64,000 bases of DNA from Endomychus coccineus (taxonomy: Eukaryota; Arthropoda; Insecta; Coleoptera; Endomychidae): contig OY294068.1 in the NCBI GenBank assembly GCA_958510875.1, positions 161,174,388 to 161,238,387 on the forward strand, given 5' to 3'. A program made the translations under genes and the position numbers. A model generated the notes under the pieces. The model had not been told where the DNA came from and did no database searches. It worked only from the letters and a program-made list of their open reading frames with translations. This document shows, piece by piece, positions 10,780-23,490 of this stretch; position 1 is the stretch's first letter, and the number at the start of each line of letters is the position of its first letter.

Positions 10780-10965
10780 ATTAAAACCCGATTCATCTCC
10801 AGCTGAGGGTAAACCATTATTCAAACAGGCAAATTTTGATTCATAATTTAGTTTACTATGATGATGGCCACTTGGTAGCCGAAAATCCTCAGTATTTTAT
10901 TAGTATTTTTAGTGGATAAGGGTGATTATTTCTTATCAGTAGAGATATATTCCATTCTAACAGTT
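10780..10965 (+). mobile_element. Penelope-like element 3' terminal fragment
   Basis: Sequence containing ATCTCCAGCTGAGG, a class B hammerhead-like motif and AGTGGATAAGGGTGATTATT. It matches the region following the PLE endonuclease ORF at 40440-40660. Only the terminal piece is present; no RT or endonuclease remains here. Confidence 0.6.
10854..10897 (+). ncRNA. Degenerate hammerhead-like motif B1
   Basis: Reads TACT, ATGATGA (the core C has become A), T, then GGCCAC-TTG-GTAGCC (stem II with one mismatch), GAAA, and CTCAGTA. The mutated first core base should abolish activity. Its family is clear from copies B2-B5. Confidence 0.45.
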
Positions 10966-10969
10966 GGCA

Positions 10970-13900
10970 ACACATTACAGAGTTGTCAAAATAAACTGTC
11001 GATTTATCAAATTGACTTGACAACTCCCTGTTAACAGTTCATAATCAATTGCTGTTATTCGTGAAACACAAATTCACCGCTTAATCCAAAACGGCAGAGA
11101 AGTTGCAAAGGGTCGGATGGTCGAAAACTCGGATTTGAGCTTTCTATACAGTAATTTGAGAATCTAAAAAAAAAATTTCCCTGACAATGAACTGTAATAA
11201 TACGCATAGGACTCGAACTAACTTTACTCGACTATAAAGAGTGAATTCAATACTGTAAGTAAGGTGTTTTTATTTGAAGCTGCAAAAGAAACTGAGCTCT
11301 TTGTTCCATATGTTGAACAAAATGTACCCATATCAATATCATTGATATATAAGTATGCAACAGAAAATAAAATATATGTCAAATAAGGTTAATAGGAAAA
11401 ATAATCTTCCGACTTGTATGGCTCCATAAAATGGATTCTACTTGAACATTTGTTGAGATATTATATTTATATCACGAAAATAAAAGTGGTACTGAGATTA
11501 TCAAAAGTAGATTTAAAAATCGTGCATTGATTTGAAGATTTTGATAATTGGGTATTTTGACTGTTTGTTTCCATAAATAACAATGCTCACTTCAACATCA
11601 CAATATGGATTAATAATATTGACTTGAAGCTGAAATTAAATTTTCCATATCTTTAGTCAAATCTTTCAGGTGTAGGATCAGTTTTATCTTAATAATCAAT
11701 CAAGTTAACTCTTAAAAAGCAATTTGTACTATTCTTGACCATTCTTAAGAATACTTCCTTTCACTATTCACTGTCTTTCCGTTATTTAGAACAAAAATAT
11801 GTATTTTTGGTACTATTAAATTTGGATCCGATGCAATCAGAACAACTAAGTGAGTAATTTGTTTTTTTTTCACATTATTTGGAAAACACTACACCAGTGT
11901 GTAAATAACATTTTAAGTTAAAAATAACTTGTATTATTTCATTCAATAAGTAAAGAAATCTTGAATTTTGTTTGTAACCAGTGTAATGCATTGAATCGAT
12001 AATTTAGTTGTAATACGAATGTCCATAAGAGCTAATTTCAGATCAGATATCAGAAAAAACTCAATTACGTCATAGTTTTACAACGGAACTTCGAGCAGTT
12101 GATTTTCATTCGCACACTCTTACTGGCTGACATCTACCTATATCGAGTGACAATTGATGCAAATATTCAAAAAAGAGCGCGCTATCTGAATTTAAGACTT
12201 TTACCCCATGCGGACCTTCCTCTACTCTAACAGTAAAAGTGTAAAATATTTATAGCTGAGGATGACATGTTATTGAAAACTATCGATTGAATAATAATAA
12301 TCTCTCACAAACACAGATATCAAGTCAAAAATAGTCTAGATCGATTCAGGAATGCTTAAGATAGATAGGTATATCCGCGAAAATACAGAAATTTTTTTGG
12401 GCAATACTTGCCTAAGTTCACTATATACTAGTACGTATTTTGACGTAATAAATTTATTTAATGATCACTCATTATCCCGATAACTGTTGTAGTTTGATAG
12501 CTCAAGCTAAGTCAATGCGGTAGCGGGTCATTGGAGAAACAGAAGATTGACGCAAGAGATCACACGTTTCGCGACAGTCGGGAAGAGGTTGAATGAACAT
12601 GTAAATACATGTTGAATGTAACAGTGTACAAGGTAAGATAGATAAAAATCAATTTTGTTATTTCATAGTAATCCGCTAACTTGAAAGTTCATGTAGTTGT
12701 GAATGGATATTATTATATCTTGATTATTCTAATTATATAATATCAATGTGATATTCGCTATTTAAACCCTCCAATTTTAGTTTATCGAACATGTCTTTGT
12801 CACACACCAATATCATTTTTTCTTGTATTCGGTCGAATGTTATTAAATGCGAAATTATATTTATTTTTATCGTCACTGAATATAGTAATAATAAATTTGT
12901 CAGGCTAACTATCAGAATTGTGCATATTGTTTTATAACAGCTGGTCTAACCTAGCAAAGTTTCGTGGTATTCCGTAGCACCTTGAAATTATTTAATCTGG
13001 GTGAACATAAGCTGCTTTATGTGATTGAACTTTTTGATATTACTTGAACATTTAGAAACAACGATATCACTACTCCGAGATTCATTACTCTTATTCCGGT
13101 GAACCAATAACTGATTATTCTCTTTCAGATTACAGAGGTAATTCAATAAATTGTTATTCTCTGCTTATCAAATTTGCTGTGATTCATTTATTCTCTTCAA
13201 GACTTTAATTCCATTTGTGGGATTATTTTGATGATTTCTGCTGATTTAGTTATATGACCCTTGAACTTGAGGCCAAGATACTGCTCGTATTGTCTTATTT
13301 CATAGTTTGAATGATCGAATCATCTCCTCTATTTTTCACGTGTCTGGTAGCAGAAGAAATTCTCTAGAGGAATAAAACCAAATTTATCAACCTCGTAATT
13401 CCAGAAATTCTTGATTGAGGACTCTTCAGTATCTTTCCGTTCAATTAGGCAACGAAGGATACGTTTCTGAGGTTAATTATTACCCTGAGCTAGTTCTGGT
13501 CATTAAATACACAGACGGTTTCTTAAAATCCTCACAAATGAGAGAAGTGAAAAAGAGTAGGTAGATGATGGTTGATCGAGACTCCGGATAATGAAACAGA
13601 CACAAGAAAGCTTATTAAAAGTTGTCCCAGAAAAATTTTGTTCATTTTGTTCCATCTTTGAAGAACACCATGGAAAAGTAAAATAGAAAATCAAGAAAGT
13701 CGGTGTTTTCAAAATAACTTTAAAATTGCAAATAATATTTGTAATTTTATACTTCGTTTAAATGACCCTTAGTTACCCAAATTTTTCTTTATTCAATCAA
13801 AACTGTATCTATTTATCGGTAATGAATACTTCTTAATAAACGTATTTATCTTAGACTCACTGTAAAGGATGTAAATATCTCTTATATTCTGAACTTTGCC

Positions 13901-15140
13901 GTGTTATGGCTTTCATTACAATTCTTGAGTTTCAATTAAAAAATTTTCGAATTATGACAATTACCTTGTTTTTAACGTATGGTTCCAAGAATACCTACTC
14001 TAGAAGTTACATACCTAAGAATCAATAAATGGAGTAATGAACAAATACTTGAACACATTACTTGTTATATTAACCTCTGTGGATGAAATCTAACGAACGC
14101 ATGACACAGCATAGCTTAGGAAACGCACATGAGGTTTTGAAAATCTATTCTCGAAAAGGGTTTACATGATTTTACTATTAGAAAAAAATTATAAAGATAT
14201 ATGGAGTATTTTTCAAATATTTTCAGTATATTATTATGTTGATACGTAAAACACTTCAGAAGGTTCTCATTTTCGAGAATATAAATTTATAATTTTGCTC
14301 TGTCAAATCTATATAAACTAATTATGAGACTAACATTTGTATATTTTATATGAGAGTGTTGAGGGTATTCTTTCAGCTTGTTCATACACACTCATATTTA
14401 ATCAGCTACATGCAATATATATTTTCCAGCATATACCACAACACAGATATATTCGTCCTTTGGGGTATGAGATTTGTTAGCATTGTAGTAAATAAAGGTT
14501 TACACAATGCCACTGATAATACGATCTATTGAATTACTGACGAAGCTGTAATAATTACAAACGATAATTGTATTCACAAGTTTAGTCAATTGAGTAATAT
14601 TTCCGCTATTGTATTCCTTTATTTCATTTATAAATTAAATGCAAATAGGAAAATATCGTCGATAATAATTATGAAAACTAAATATTTGATTAATGCAGTC
14701 ATTGATTCAATAATCAATGATGCAGTCAACCGAGAATAGAATAATAGAATTATGATGTCATTAGTACAAATGAATTTTTTCATATTTTAATTCACGAAAA
14801 AACAAATACACTTACTGAAATAATATTTCCCATTGATCTCAATGAAACATAATGATGAAAATTATTGTTGTTATTTAAGACCCACTTCCCTCTTTCATAG
14901 TTCGTGCATTTTCAAATACAATCAATAAAAGTTCACATCATATTATTACAACTTTTCTTATGCATCTGTATGTGAGCATAAATACACAACAATTGAGATC
15001 TTAGAAACCCAGAGGCGATCAGGGAATTGAAAAAAATTATCAGCAATTTCATGTCATTTTTCTTGAATTTTCGTTCACTCCAATTTATAAAATTGTTGAA
15101 CGTTTTCAAGCATGGGAATTCCTTCATTTTGATTTTGAAA
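10970..15140. other. 4.2-kb stretch without recognised genes
   Basis: AT-rich DNA with only short chance frames (for example 13503-13712 and 14350-14532). I see no transposon protein, terminal repeats or exon signature. It may be intron or intergenic DNA. Confidence 0.4.
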
Positions 15141-15149
15141 TGTGGATCT

Positions 15150-15890
15150 GCTAATCTAATAGAGTTTAATGCAACCAAAACTCAAGCTTGCATCTTTTCC
15201 AGCAAGGTGGATCCCACAAGCCCTGTGATGATATCAGATCAACGAATCCTATGGAGTTTTCCATATCCAACAGCACCCTCTCATAGAATGCCCATGCGAG
15301 GTTTATTGCGAAAACCGCTTCACAAAAACATGGTTTTCTATTCGGGGCCAAGAGCTACTTTGTATCCCGGCAGCTCCTCATAATCTACAAAGCACGGGTT
15401 CTACATGTCCTGGAGTACTGTTCATAGGTTTGGGGTTCGGCTCCCAAACATACGCTGAAACTTCTGGATTTGATCCAGAAAAGAGGTATCGGTCTGACTG
15501 ATAAACTTACAAATGCATTGACCTCCAGAGAAAATCGTAGGAAGGTGGCAATCTCTCCCTTTTCTATACATATTTCTATGGTCGGTGTTCATCAGAAATC
15601 TCGTCTGTTGTTACACCAATAGAGATTTCAGGTAGGCAGACAGATGAGCTCAAGCTAGTCACCTCTTCATTGTTCGACACCTGCTGAGCTTCTCCCTACC
15701 ATTAGACTTAATTTTTCTATCGAACATCTGAGTTGTGGATCTCTTTGCCCAGTGAGGTGATCTTTTCCTATACCTGCAACCTCCAAACCTTCAAGAAAGA
15801 GTCGAATGCTTATGTCCTCTCTCAACATGTTACTGCTGGTTCATACGATAATCTTCGAACATTGTAGGTTTGTGTAGTCAAAGTATAAAA
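15150..15890 (+). pseudogene. LINE family 1, RT C-terminal fragment
   Basis: Plus strand: EFNATKTQACIFSSKVDP (about 15160-15220) is the post-palm segment seen in Jockey/CR1-type RTs. It is followed by a frameshift and a LYPGSSS / LIIYKARVLHVLEYCS stretch near 15360-15425. Then come GFGSQTYAETSGFDPEKR and RKVAISPFS-like pieces, ending near 15870 with the same 3' wording as the copy at 5785-6290. The copy is 5'-truncated and carries stops. It shares its best-preserved phrases with the longer family member at 28830-30370. Confidence 0.8.
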
Positions 15891-15899
15891 AAAGCATAG

Positions 15900-18570
15900 T
15901 CTGTATTTTCAAAGTCAGAGATACAATCGGAATCAACCTGCCTATTTTCCAGCCAAGGAGCATCTTTGAAATATGGGTAGTTGTTCATTCATAATTGCCT
16001 AGCGAGTCTTTCAGGACAGAGTTATGGTACTTCAGTCAATCCAAATAATAAGATGGAGCAATTCGACCCCCAAAGTTTGAATAATCAGATCAAACGCGAA
16101 AAAGTATGGCATATTAAAATGAATGAAAAAAAATTATATGGTATCACACACGACTGAACACCCCCTTGTTCCTTTACTCCACATTATTTCACAAATTTTG
16201 ACCCTTACCAAACGTGTGATGTATTTTATGAACGTTAACCTTATAGACAATAAAATATGAACTTATAATATAACAAATGAATGACTCATTCATTCATTTG
16301 TTGGCCTCTGCCAGATTACAATGATAGGTCTCTCTAATCTAGATCGATCAGTAACATAACAAGCTAATAGTTCTGCCCAACTATTTCGCTTTTTCATTGA
16401 ACTCATTAGCAGAACGAGAAAATGTGCATTGTTACTGAACAATTCTCTATCGAATTTATACATAACCGAGTAATGAAATGCTAGAGAGTTTGTTTGTTCG
16501 CTTAACAAACTCAAATTATATTACTGAGAAAGTAGTGGTTGATTTTGAAATTGCCATTCCTAATGCAGTTCGTGAAGTGTGGGATAACGTTACAATCATT
16601 GGTTGCCGCTTCCATCTTAGTCAGTCTTGATGGCGTAAATTACAAAAGTTTTATCATATTAATTTTTTTGTAAACGTAAAAATATTACTTGGACGCCTAT
16701 GATGGCAAAATTGTTGCATCAACAAGGTTTTCATTGTACTTTGGAATTTTGGAACCAATAATTATTTTTTTGACGAATTTCTTAGTTCCAGCATCGGACG
16801 ATTTGATGTTTACTCGCGTTCCTTGACGAATTTTGAATTTCCTGTTTCAATCGCCCACTGTTTCAATTGATCCCTGTCTACCCTATCATGTGTAATTATT
16901 TGTTTACTGATGGGATTTTGACTACCTGGTATATTTTATGTTTATTTTCAGCCAAGAAGTACTTGTAACATTTTCATTTATTAGAATCAGCATAATGGCC
17001 GCTTTATTACTGGTTGTAATTAACTATTTCTCAAAGTTGACCGTATGCTTTCATAACCTCACTTTCAGAACCAGTTTGCAAATCATGTCTTCGATAAAAG
17101 CTGCATCGCCGTTGAATAGCAATTATTTGAAAGATGTCACTGTGCGGTAACAAAGTTTCTATTGTTCTTAAAGAATGAATTTGTGTTTTATCCACACTTT
17201 ATCACTATGTTTCAATGATATTCCATATTGTAAGCCCCGAAACGCAAAAATTGAAATTAAAGTTATCATTTAGTAGAACAGCGGAAATGAAAGAGAAATA
17301 GCTGTGGAAATTACTTTTCGTTTTTATAGTGCATCTCGCAACATAGTTGAAGAAGAACAATTTATTTTAGCAGAGAACTCTTCATTAAAAATAAAATGAT
17401 GAAAAAATAATGGAATTGAAGAAAGACCTTTGATCTTATCGTTCAATATTAATTTTCTTATAAAGATCCCATTATTTCTCCTGGTATTTGAAGAGCTTCT
17501 AACTCTTGAACGAATATAGATAGATACATGGAAATAAATTCAATGGAATGCTTCAATTGAACTTATCCAATTTTTTCAATGTAGCAAGTCGTAAGATACT
17601 TCTTTCAGCTATCCGTTGGTATAAAGTTTTTCGAAATTCAAGCAGAATCATCTGCGCGTTCAATGTTCAAGGTGACAATACGTCCGTACAGATTGCACCA
17701 TTTACTGTGAGCAATTTTAAACAAGCTTAAGAATTTTCCTAGGAAACACGAGTACAGATTTCTTTACGTATTGATATTTTATCTCTAGTATTTTTTTTCT
17801 GGGGAGTAGAGAATCTGTATAAATTGCTATAGTTCAATTTTATTTCGAGCTCTAGTCTTGTGGAAGAGAAAATATTGAATAACGAATTCATTCTAAAATA
17901 AAATGATACGAATTGTAAATAGGACAAGATCTCGTCAAGAACCTTCTGAACAAATTATTATATCAACTATTTGTGAAACAAACCGTAGAATCAACAAGAT
18001 GGGCTCTGACATCTATACAACTTCCTAACAACTGAGAAAAACAGCTCGCTATACGCTATTTTGAATTTTCGCAGTATCAAACTCCTTGCATAATCTCTTC
18101 AATTATATTTTTGTAAATTGTTCGCAGCGCAATTAAATTTAATTAGTCTTCATTTTTACTGTAGTTAGCGAGAATGCATTCACCGACTGACTGACATAAA
18201 CAATTCTCTGGGTTGACTGAATTGTGTTCAGTACGCGACACGCCGATTTTATAAGCCCGAGTTGGTCTTGTGACACCGGCGTCACGTTGATGGCCTCTAG
18301 TTGAGACGGCTACAATTTATGTTCTGCGATCCTAGGATTATCATTAAAGTTATGTATCAGGTAGCTCGCTGGTAGTAAGTTAGTACTTTGTAAAATTTGT
18401 TTGAAGAAGCTAATATGTTAACGAAACTATGTTCACATTCATTTATTAAACTAGTGAAAATCGAAAGTTTTATTTGAGTTCATCAATTACATTTAGTATA
18501 TGATAGTATAGTTTATTTCCCTTCAATCATTTACAACTTACGTCACAAACAATATTCAATAATTTAAAAA
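15900..18570. other. No gene recognised; one small perfect hairpin
   Basis: AT-rich. A hairpin with a 13-bp perfect stem (AACAAATGAATGA) and a 5-nt loop lies at 16273-16303. Reading frames at 16290-16514, 16938-17150 and 17548-17730 match nothing known to me. A GC-richer patch with a TATA-like TTTTATAAGCC lies at 18240-18300 and could be a promoter, but nothing else supports that. Confidence 0.4.
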
Positions 18571-18575
18571 ATTCC

Positions 18576-18607
18576 AATTAGGTTAGATTAGGTTAGGTCA
18601 GGTTAGC
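18576..18607 (+). repeat. Interstitial TTAGG-type telomere-like tract
   Basis: Six consecutive or near-consecutive TTAGG-like pentamers (TTAGG, TTAGA, TTAGG, TTAGG, TCAGG, TTAGC). TTAGG is the ancestral arthropod telomere repeat. Short interstitial copies are common in insect genomes. Confidence 0.55.
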
Positions 18608-18915
18608 TCAATTTTGAGATTTGCAAATATTTAACGTTAACTTTGAACCTTTAATATAGGGTATGGTTATGGTGAACGTGCGAATTGATGGGCATATATT
18701 ATCTATGTTACAGAATTTAAAACAGGTTAACAATCTATACCTAAGAGACTATCATATCGACCAAGTGAATATTTTAGGTGTCACTTGAATTTAGAGAGGA
18801 GAAGGCAATGCTTTCTCTTTTAGTTGTCGATAGTTGCAAAACTCATAGGCTATTTGGATGAAACTAGTTCCTTGCTTTAGGTAACACCGTGTGTGGATTG
18901 AATTTGGTCTCAGAT

Positions 18916-20458
18916 TAGTCGAGTCAAATGAGTATTTCATCACGAAAATCGAAAGGTATGGACCGATTTTGATGAACCAAAGTGCATTCGATTCGGGACG
19001 ACGTCTACAAAAAAGCTTACCGGTTAGTTTTTTGTGCAAATTCGTTATTTTTTTTCAAACGAAAAATTGACCAATTTTCTGGCTAATCATTGGGAAAATT
19101 CAGTCGGGGGTTTTGGGGGTCGCTGATTACGATTCTGAACTCAGATCGAACTCCCCAGCTAATAATTGGCCACTTTAATTGGACAACGTGACCATTTTTT
19201 TAAATGTCATCAAAAATAGCCAGGAAAAATCAGTCGGGGGTTTTTGAAGTCGCTGATTACGATTCTGAACTTAGATTGGCCAAAATCGATCTTCCCAGCT
19301 GGTAATTGGCCAGTTTAATTGGACAAAATTGATCATTTTTTCCTAATTTCATCGCAAATAGACAGGAAAAATTACTTGGGGGTTTTCGGAGTCGCTGAGT
19401 ACGATTCTGAAGTCAAATTGTTCAAAATCGAACTCCTCAGCTGGTAATTGGCAGGTTTAATTGGACAAAATTGACCAATTCCCAAAATTTCATCAAAACT
19501 AACCAGAAATCCTCAGTTAAGGGTTGTGGAGGTTGTTGTTTTATGTTAAATGTTTAAAAATTTGTTAAAAGGGGGTCGTTACTAATTTAAATCATAAACA
19601 AAATCAAATTCTAATTTTTTAATTTTTCAATTTGAAATAAATTCCCGCTCATTTGAAATTTTTCTCTATCTTCTCTACTCAGTCTTTTTATATTACACAC
19701 AGCTTCTTCCACATATACTATGGACATATACGTCAAGCAGATGTGGATGTCGCAAAAAAAAATATGAACTGTACTGTTGCTTGTGCAAATTGTATGGGAA
19801 ATTGTAGTAATAATTTCAGTCTGATCAATCCAATTTCACCTGGAGATGACTACGAAGACGATGACGATGGAGAAGGCATTGAAAATATTCAAACACGCAA
19901 TGACAATTATTATGATTATGATAGTGATTATGATTGATTGTACTTGTACTTACTGAAACATGCATTTTGTAAATAATATTCAATTGATTGAAAATATTGT
20001 AAATATGTATATGCTGCCAATTACCAGCTGAAGAGTTCGATTTTGGACAATTTGACTTCAGAATCGTACTCAGCGACTCCAAAATCCCCCGAGTAATTTT
20101 TCCTGTCTATTTGCAATGAAATTAAAAAAAAATTATCAATTTTGTCCAATTAAACTAACTGGCCAATTACCAGCTGGGAAGATCGATTTTGCCCAGAATC
20201 GTAATCAGCGACCCCAAAAACCCCCGAGTGATTTTTCCTGGCTATTTTTGATGACATTTAGAAAAATTGTCACTTTGTCCAATTAAAGTGGCCAATTACC
20301 AGCTGAGGAGTTCGATTATGGCCAATCTGAGTTCAAAATCGTAATCAGTGACCCCGAAAACCCCCGACTGAATTTTCCCAATAAATAGCCAGAAAATTGG
20401 TCAATTTTCCCTTTAAAAAAATAATAACAAATTTGCAGAAAAAAATAACCAGTAGCAA
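18916..20458. mobile_element. Foldback element with inverted arrays and a small internal ORF
   Basis: The left end begins TAGTCGAGTCAAAT, which is also the terminal sequence of the foldback at 37827-38825. Three ~130-140-bp units with core GTCGCTGATTACGATTCTG face right (about 19120, 19250, 19391). Three inverted units face left (about 20060, 20197, 20335). The left terminal ~100 bp has no full partner on the right, so the right end is truncated near 20458. The centre (19500-19735) is shared with the 38-kb foldback and ends at an ATG (19720), which looks like a former transposase 5' UTR and start. No target duplication was identified. Confidence 0.75.
19740..19937 (+). pseudogene. Cys-rich/acidic C-terminal ORF remnant inside the foldback
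   Basis: The frame reads VACANCMGNCSNN, then a very acidic tail (DDYEDDDDGEGIEN and YYDYDSDYD) and a stop at 19937. The CxxCxGxC spacing is metal-binding-like. The position, between the former start region and the inverted right arm, suggests the last coding exon of a lost transposase joined by deletion to its first exon. I do not recognise the family. Chance composition is less likely for the Cys cluster than for the Asp run, which a GAC/GAT microsatellite could produce. Confidence 0.35.
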
Positions 20459-21896
20459 CAGATTTTTCAAAACTTAGTTTGGATCCTTCCTTCATACAGT
20501 TGATTATTATTCAACCAAACTTTTCACTATTAATACAAGTAGAGATTCATTCAAAGTTCACAGACTATCATTCGGTATTTCGTCAGCACCAGGCGTATGA
20601 TGGAAGGTCTTTTGGCCGATATTCAAGGAGTTAGGATCCATATAGATGACATTCTCGTGGCTGGTCATTCTAGAGAGCAACATGATCAACGGTTGAAAGA
20701 AAGTGAAATTTGCTGTGTTCTCCCTACTGAAGAGAAGATGGATGCAATTTAAAATTTTCTTACTCCGAGAAAATAGGGTTAAGTTGCAAGTCTTATTGTG
20801 CGTGGTTATTTTTTTTACGATAGATTATTACCTCACCGAGCTAATACTTTCGAGCCTTCATACCGTCTTCCGGATAATAACTCGCATATGTCTTGAAAGG
20901 AAGAACGGGAGAACGCTGTACAATCTATCAGCATCCATCTTACACTATACACTATTATAGTATAGGAATCTTCCATCCCTATACGAGATTGCCTGAAATC
21001 CCTCAATTAGCGAATACCTTATTATTATTATCGAATACATATATCCATATGTTTGTAAATGCATATGGAATATACAAACAATATGTTTAGTGTTATGATT
21101 ATCTTGTAATAATATGAGCATATTGTTTACTATAAGCTATACAACAAGGGACCCTGATGTCACGAGCGTGGGAACATTATAGCCAAGGTAGATATGTATA
21201 CTAGGATTATTATTAGAACAGATCATTAAGATTATTATTCATTATGGATCAATTGTATCATTATCATTATTATTAACATTGTTATAAGTATTGTAATAAT
21301 GTGGAGTAAGACATTAAGTCATTATGACGTCCAGTTTTAGGTTCAGTAAAGTGTTACCCTTTTTATAACATTATTGTTTCAATTCCTGTGCCCCAAAGGA
21401 TCACCGATTACCTTATGGCAAAATGTCCTCAGTCGTTAAGAGCTGATCCCCACACTATGATGGGAAGCGTCCTTTGGTTATCGCATGTAATGCTTCAGCA
21501 TACGGAATCCCACATTATTGATGGGGCCAGGAGCGACCAATCACATTTGAGTTCCACACATTATTATGGACAGATTAACAAAGTTACAAAGTTTCATGAG
21601 TACCTGTTGGGTTGTCTTGACCTCACTTCCATAACTAATCACGAACCATTAATAGGAATTTTTGAAATTGGTCTTCCTACTCTAGATGGGCTCGTGGAGA
21701 AAGCTGTTAGAAGCTTCAAAAAACTATTTCGGCAGCAGAGGTACGGGCATGTTTCGTTTCCTATGCGAACTGTTATATGCTCTCTCACGAATCAAGTTCC
21801 TGCTGATTTGTGCTACTCGAATCTGAATATTCGAACACCTCACAATGTAATTAATCCAGTTCCTTAAGTAAACAAGTTAGGGAGCAATCAAGATTT

Positions 21897-22356
21897 AATT
21901 CAGCATTTCATAATAAAGAATTCTTGACCCAGTATGAATTATATATAAAAATTGTCAGGAAATAGGTCACATTAACACTCTATTTTGAAATTTTTTGTCT
22001 TAACGTACATCAGAAGGCTCATTACTTCAATAACCTGATTAATTAGAAACAATTGTTCTAACAGTCTCTTGATGTTTCTACTAAATAGTGGATTTTTAAT
22101 ATTACGCATTGTAGTAACATTGCTGTGTTATAATTCCGATTTCATGTTTCTGTTCGTTTCGGCGACATTTGAACGAAATTTGTGCGATAAGGACGCTTTG
22201 TGTTGATACAATTGTTTCTAAGTGATCAGGTTATTGAAGGAATAAGTCTTCTGATGATGGTCGTAAGACCGAAACGTACGTTAAGACAAAAAAATTTAAA
22301 ACAGAGTGTTAATGTGACCTATTTCCTGAGAATTTTTATATATAATTCAGCATTTC
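21897..22356 (-). mobile_element. Second hammerhead foldback element, with 13-bp target duplications
   Basis: The element is 21910-22343, flanked by AATTCAGCATTTC at 21897-21909 and 22344-22356. Its conserved tail segment (TTGACCCAGTATGAAT, ~21922) is on the left, so it lies opposite to the copy at 7944-8309. The inner TATATATAAAAATT end is the same as in that copy. The centre shares TTCTGTTCGTTTCG and TGTGCGATAAGGACGCTT-like sequence with it. The left arm has lost about 20 nt covering the hammerhead stem II; the right arm is intact. It is inserted in the gypsy integrase tail and therefore younger than that element. Confidence 0.8.
22246..22287 (+). ncRNA. Hammerhead-like ribozyme motif A3
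   Basis: GTCTT (22246-22250), CTGATGA, extra T, GGTC-GTAA-GACC, GAA, AC-GTAC-GT, T (22282) and AAGAC (22283-22287). All stems pair. The cleavage-site base is U rather than A; GUU is permitted by the NUH rule but normally slow. The stem II loop differs from A1/A2 by one base. Confidence 0.55.
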
Positions 22357-22519
22357 TAGGTTGGAGATTTAGTTTGTTCCAAAGACTATCGTTAATTCAA
22401 GCGAAGTTGGTCAATAGGCAATATTTCTGAACGTTTGAGGTAAAGACCGTATATAGTGTGAGATGAAGATCAGATATCTCATGTTCGCAGCATCGATCAA
22501 GTCGTCAGTTTTAAGATGG

Positions 22520-23490
22520 AATCAGAGACAAGATTTCAGCATAGCAATAGTGTGAGTTACTTATATAGAAGATTTTATACCACAAGGAGTTTCTCAAGCA
22601 GTGAACCTCGGCACTTGCCACAAGTCACTTGAAGACATGCTTCATGGAAAGGGAAGAAGGAAGAGAATTAACTTTTGATGTTCAATTCTTATATTGCTTA
22701 GTGTATCATATTTGTTAGATCTGAGGAGGCGGAGAATATTCTGTATGAGTAGTTTTGGGTTACCTAATGACCAATATATAACATGTAACAAGACTTTCTG
22801 TCACCTCAAATGAATCAATTAAAATACAAATTTCTACGTTGTTGAACTCGACAAAAGGAATTTGTGATCTGCAAAATCTAATTCACCCTTTGTTGTCCCT
22901 GTGCAGTCCATTCACTGCATATGCTTCCAATTCCCATCAGACATTTCAGTTGGTGTTTTGATGAGACGATCGTCGTATCTATTTTCGAATAGCATCAATA
23001 TATCGATTATAAGAATCGATGGTGCTTATAATCTATTCAAAATTAATACCTAATATTGTACATGTTGGGTTATTATCAGTTAAGCAGTTCGAGTTATTGA
23101 ATCCAAATCATCGTAATTATGTAGGATGAGCGTTCGAGTGAAGTGCCCTATGACAAACATATCGACAATTGTAAGTCACAGTGCATCAGTACAATACATT
23201 ACTGTTTGTAGTTCACTGAGAATTAAGCCCTTTGTCGCATAATAATAATCAGTATGCAGCCCACATTGGTATCGTATTATACTTCAAATACCGACAGCTA
23301 GAACCCTTAGAGGTATTTCAGAATTGACAATAATATTGTAATTTCCTAGGTATGAGAACAAGTTTACAAGGTAGATTGAATATAATGCTATCATCAGTAT
23401 GAAATTGATTTTTCACTCACTATTATTTGCAGTTAAAAACTAGACATTCTACTTCGTTGAATATCACTTTATTTAGAAGAAATTTGATTA
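22520..23490. other. No gene recognised
   Basis: AT-rich sequence between the gypsy remnant and a Penelope-like element. I see no coding or repeat signal. Confidence 0.4.

Larger units (their letters stand above)
20530..22510 (+). pseudogene. Gypsy (Ty3) LTR-retrotransposon pol remnant
   Basis: Pieces of one pol gene lie in order. RT is at 20572-20700 (LSFGISSAPG, then after a frameshift RIHIDDILVAGHSREQHDQ with the catalytic DD). RNase H is at 21388-21690 (SVLWLSHVMLQHTESHI, THYYGQINK, TKFHEYLLG, NHEPLIGIF). Integrase C-terminal parts follow: GLVEKAVRSFKKLFRQ and VPADLCYSN at 21690-21865, then VGDLVCSKDYR and KRSWSIGNISERL at 22363-22440. Most of the integrase core is deleted and stops are frequent. 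The integrase tail is interrupted by the foldback at 21910-22343. The segment 20741-21387 does not read as pol; it may be unrelated insertion sequence or a solo LTR. Confidence 0.8.

Noticed and set aside
18240..18300. TATA-like TTTTATAAGCC in a GC-richer patch
   Set aside because: No adjacent start exon or transcript evidence; a TATA word is expected often in AT-rich DNA.
21090..21370. Possible solo LTR (TGTTAT...ATAACA) inside the gypsy remnant
   Set aside because: The flanking 5-bp sequences do not match and no second LTR is present, so boundaries are unsupported.
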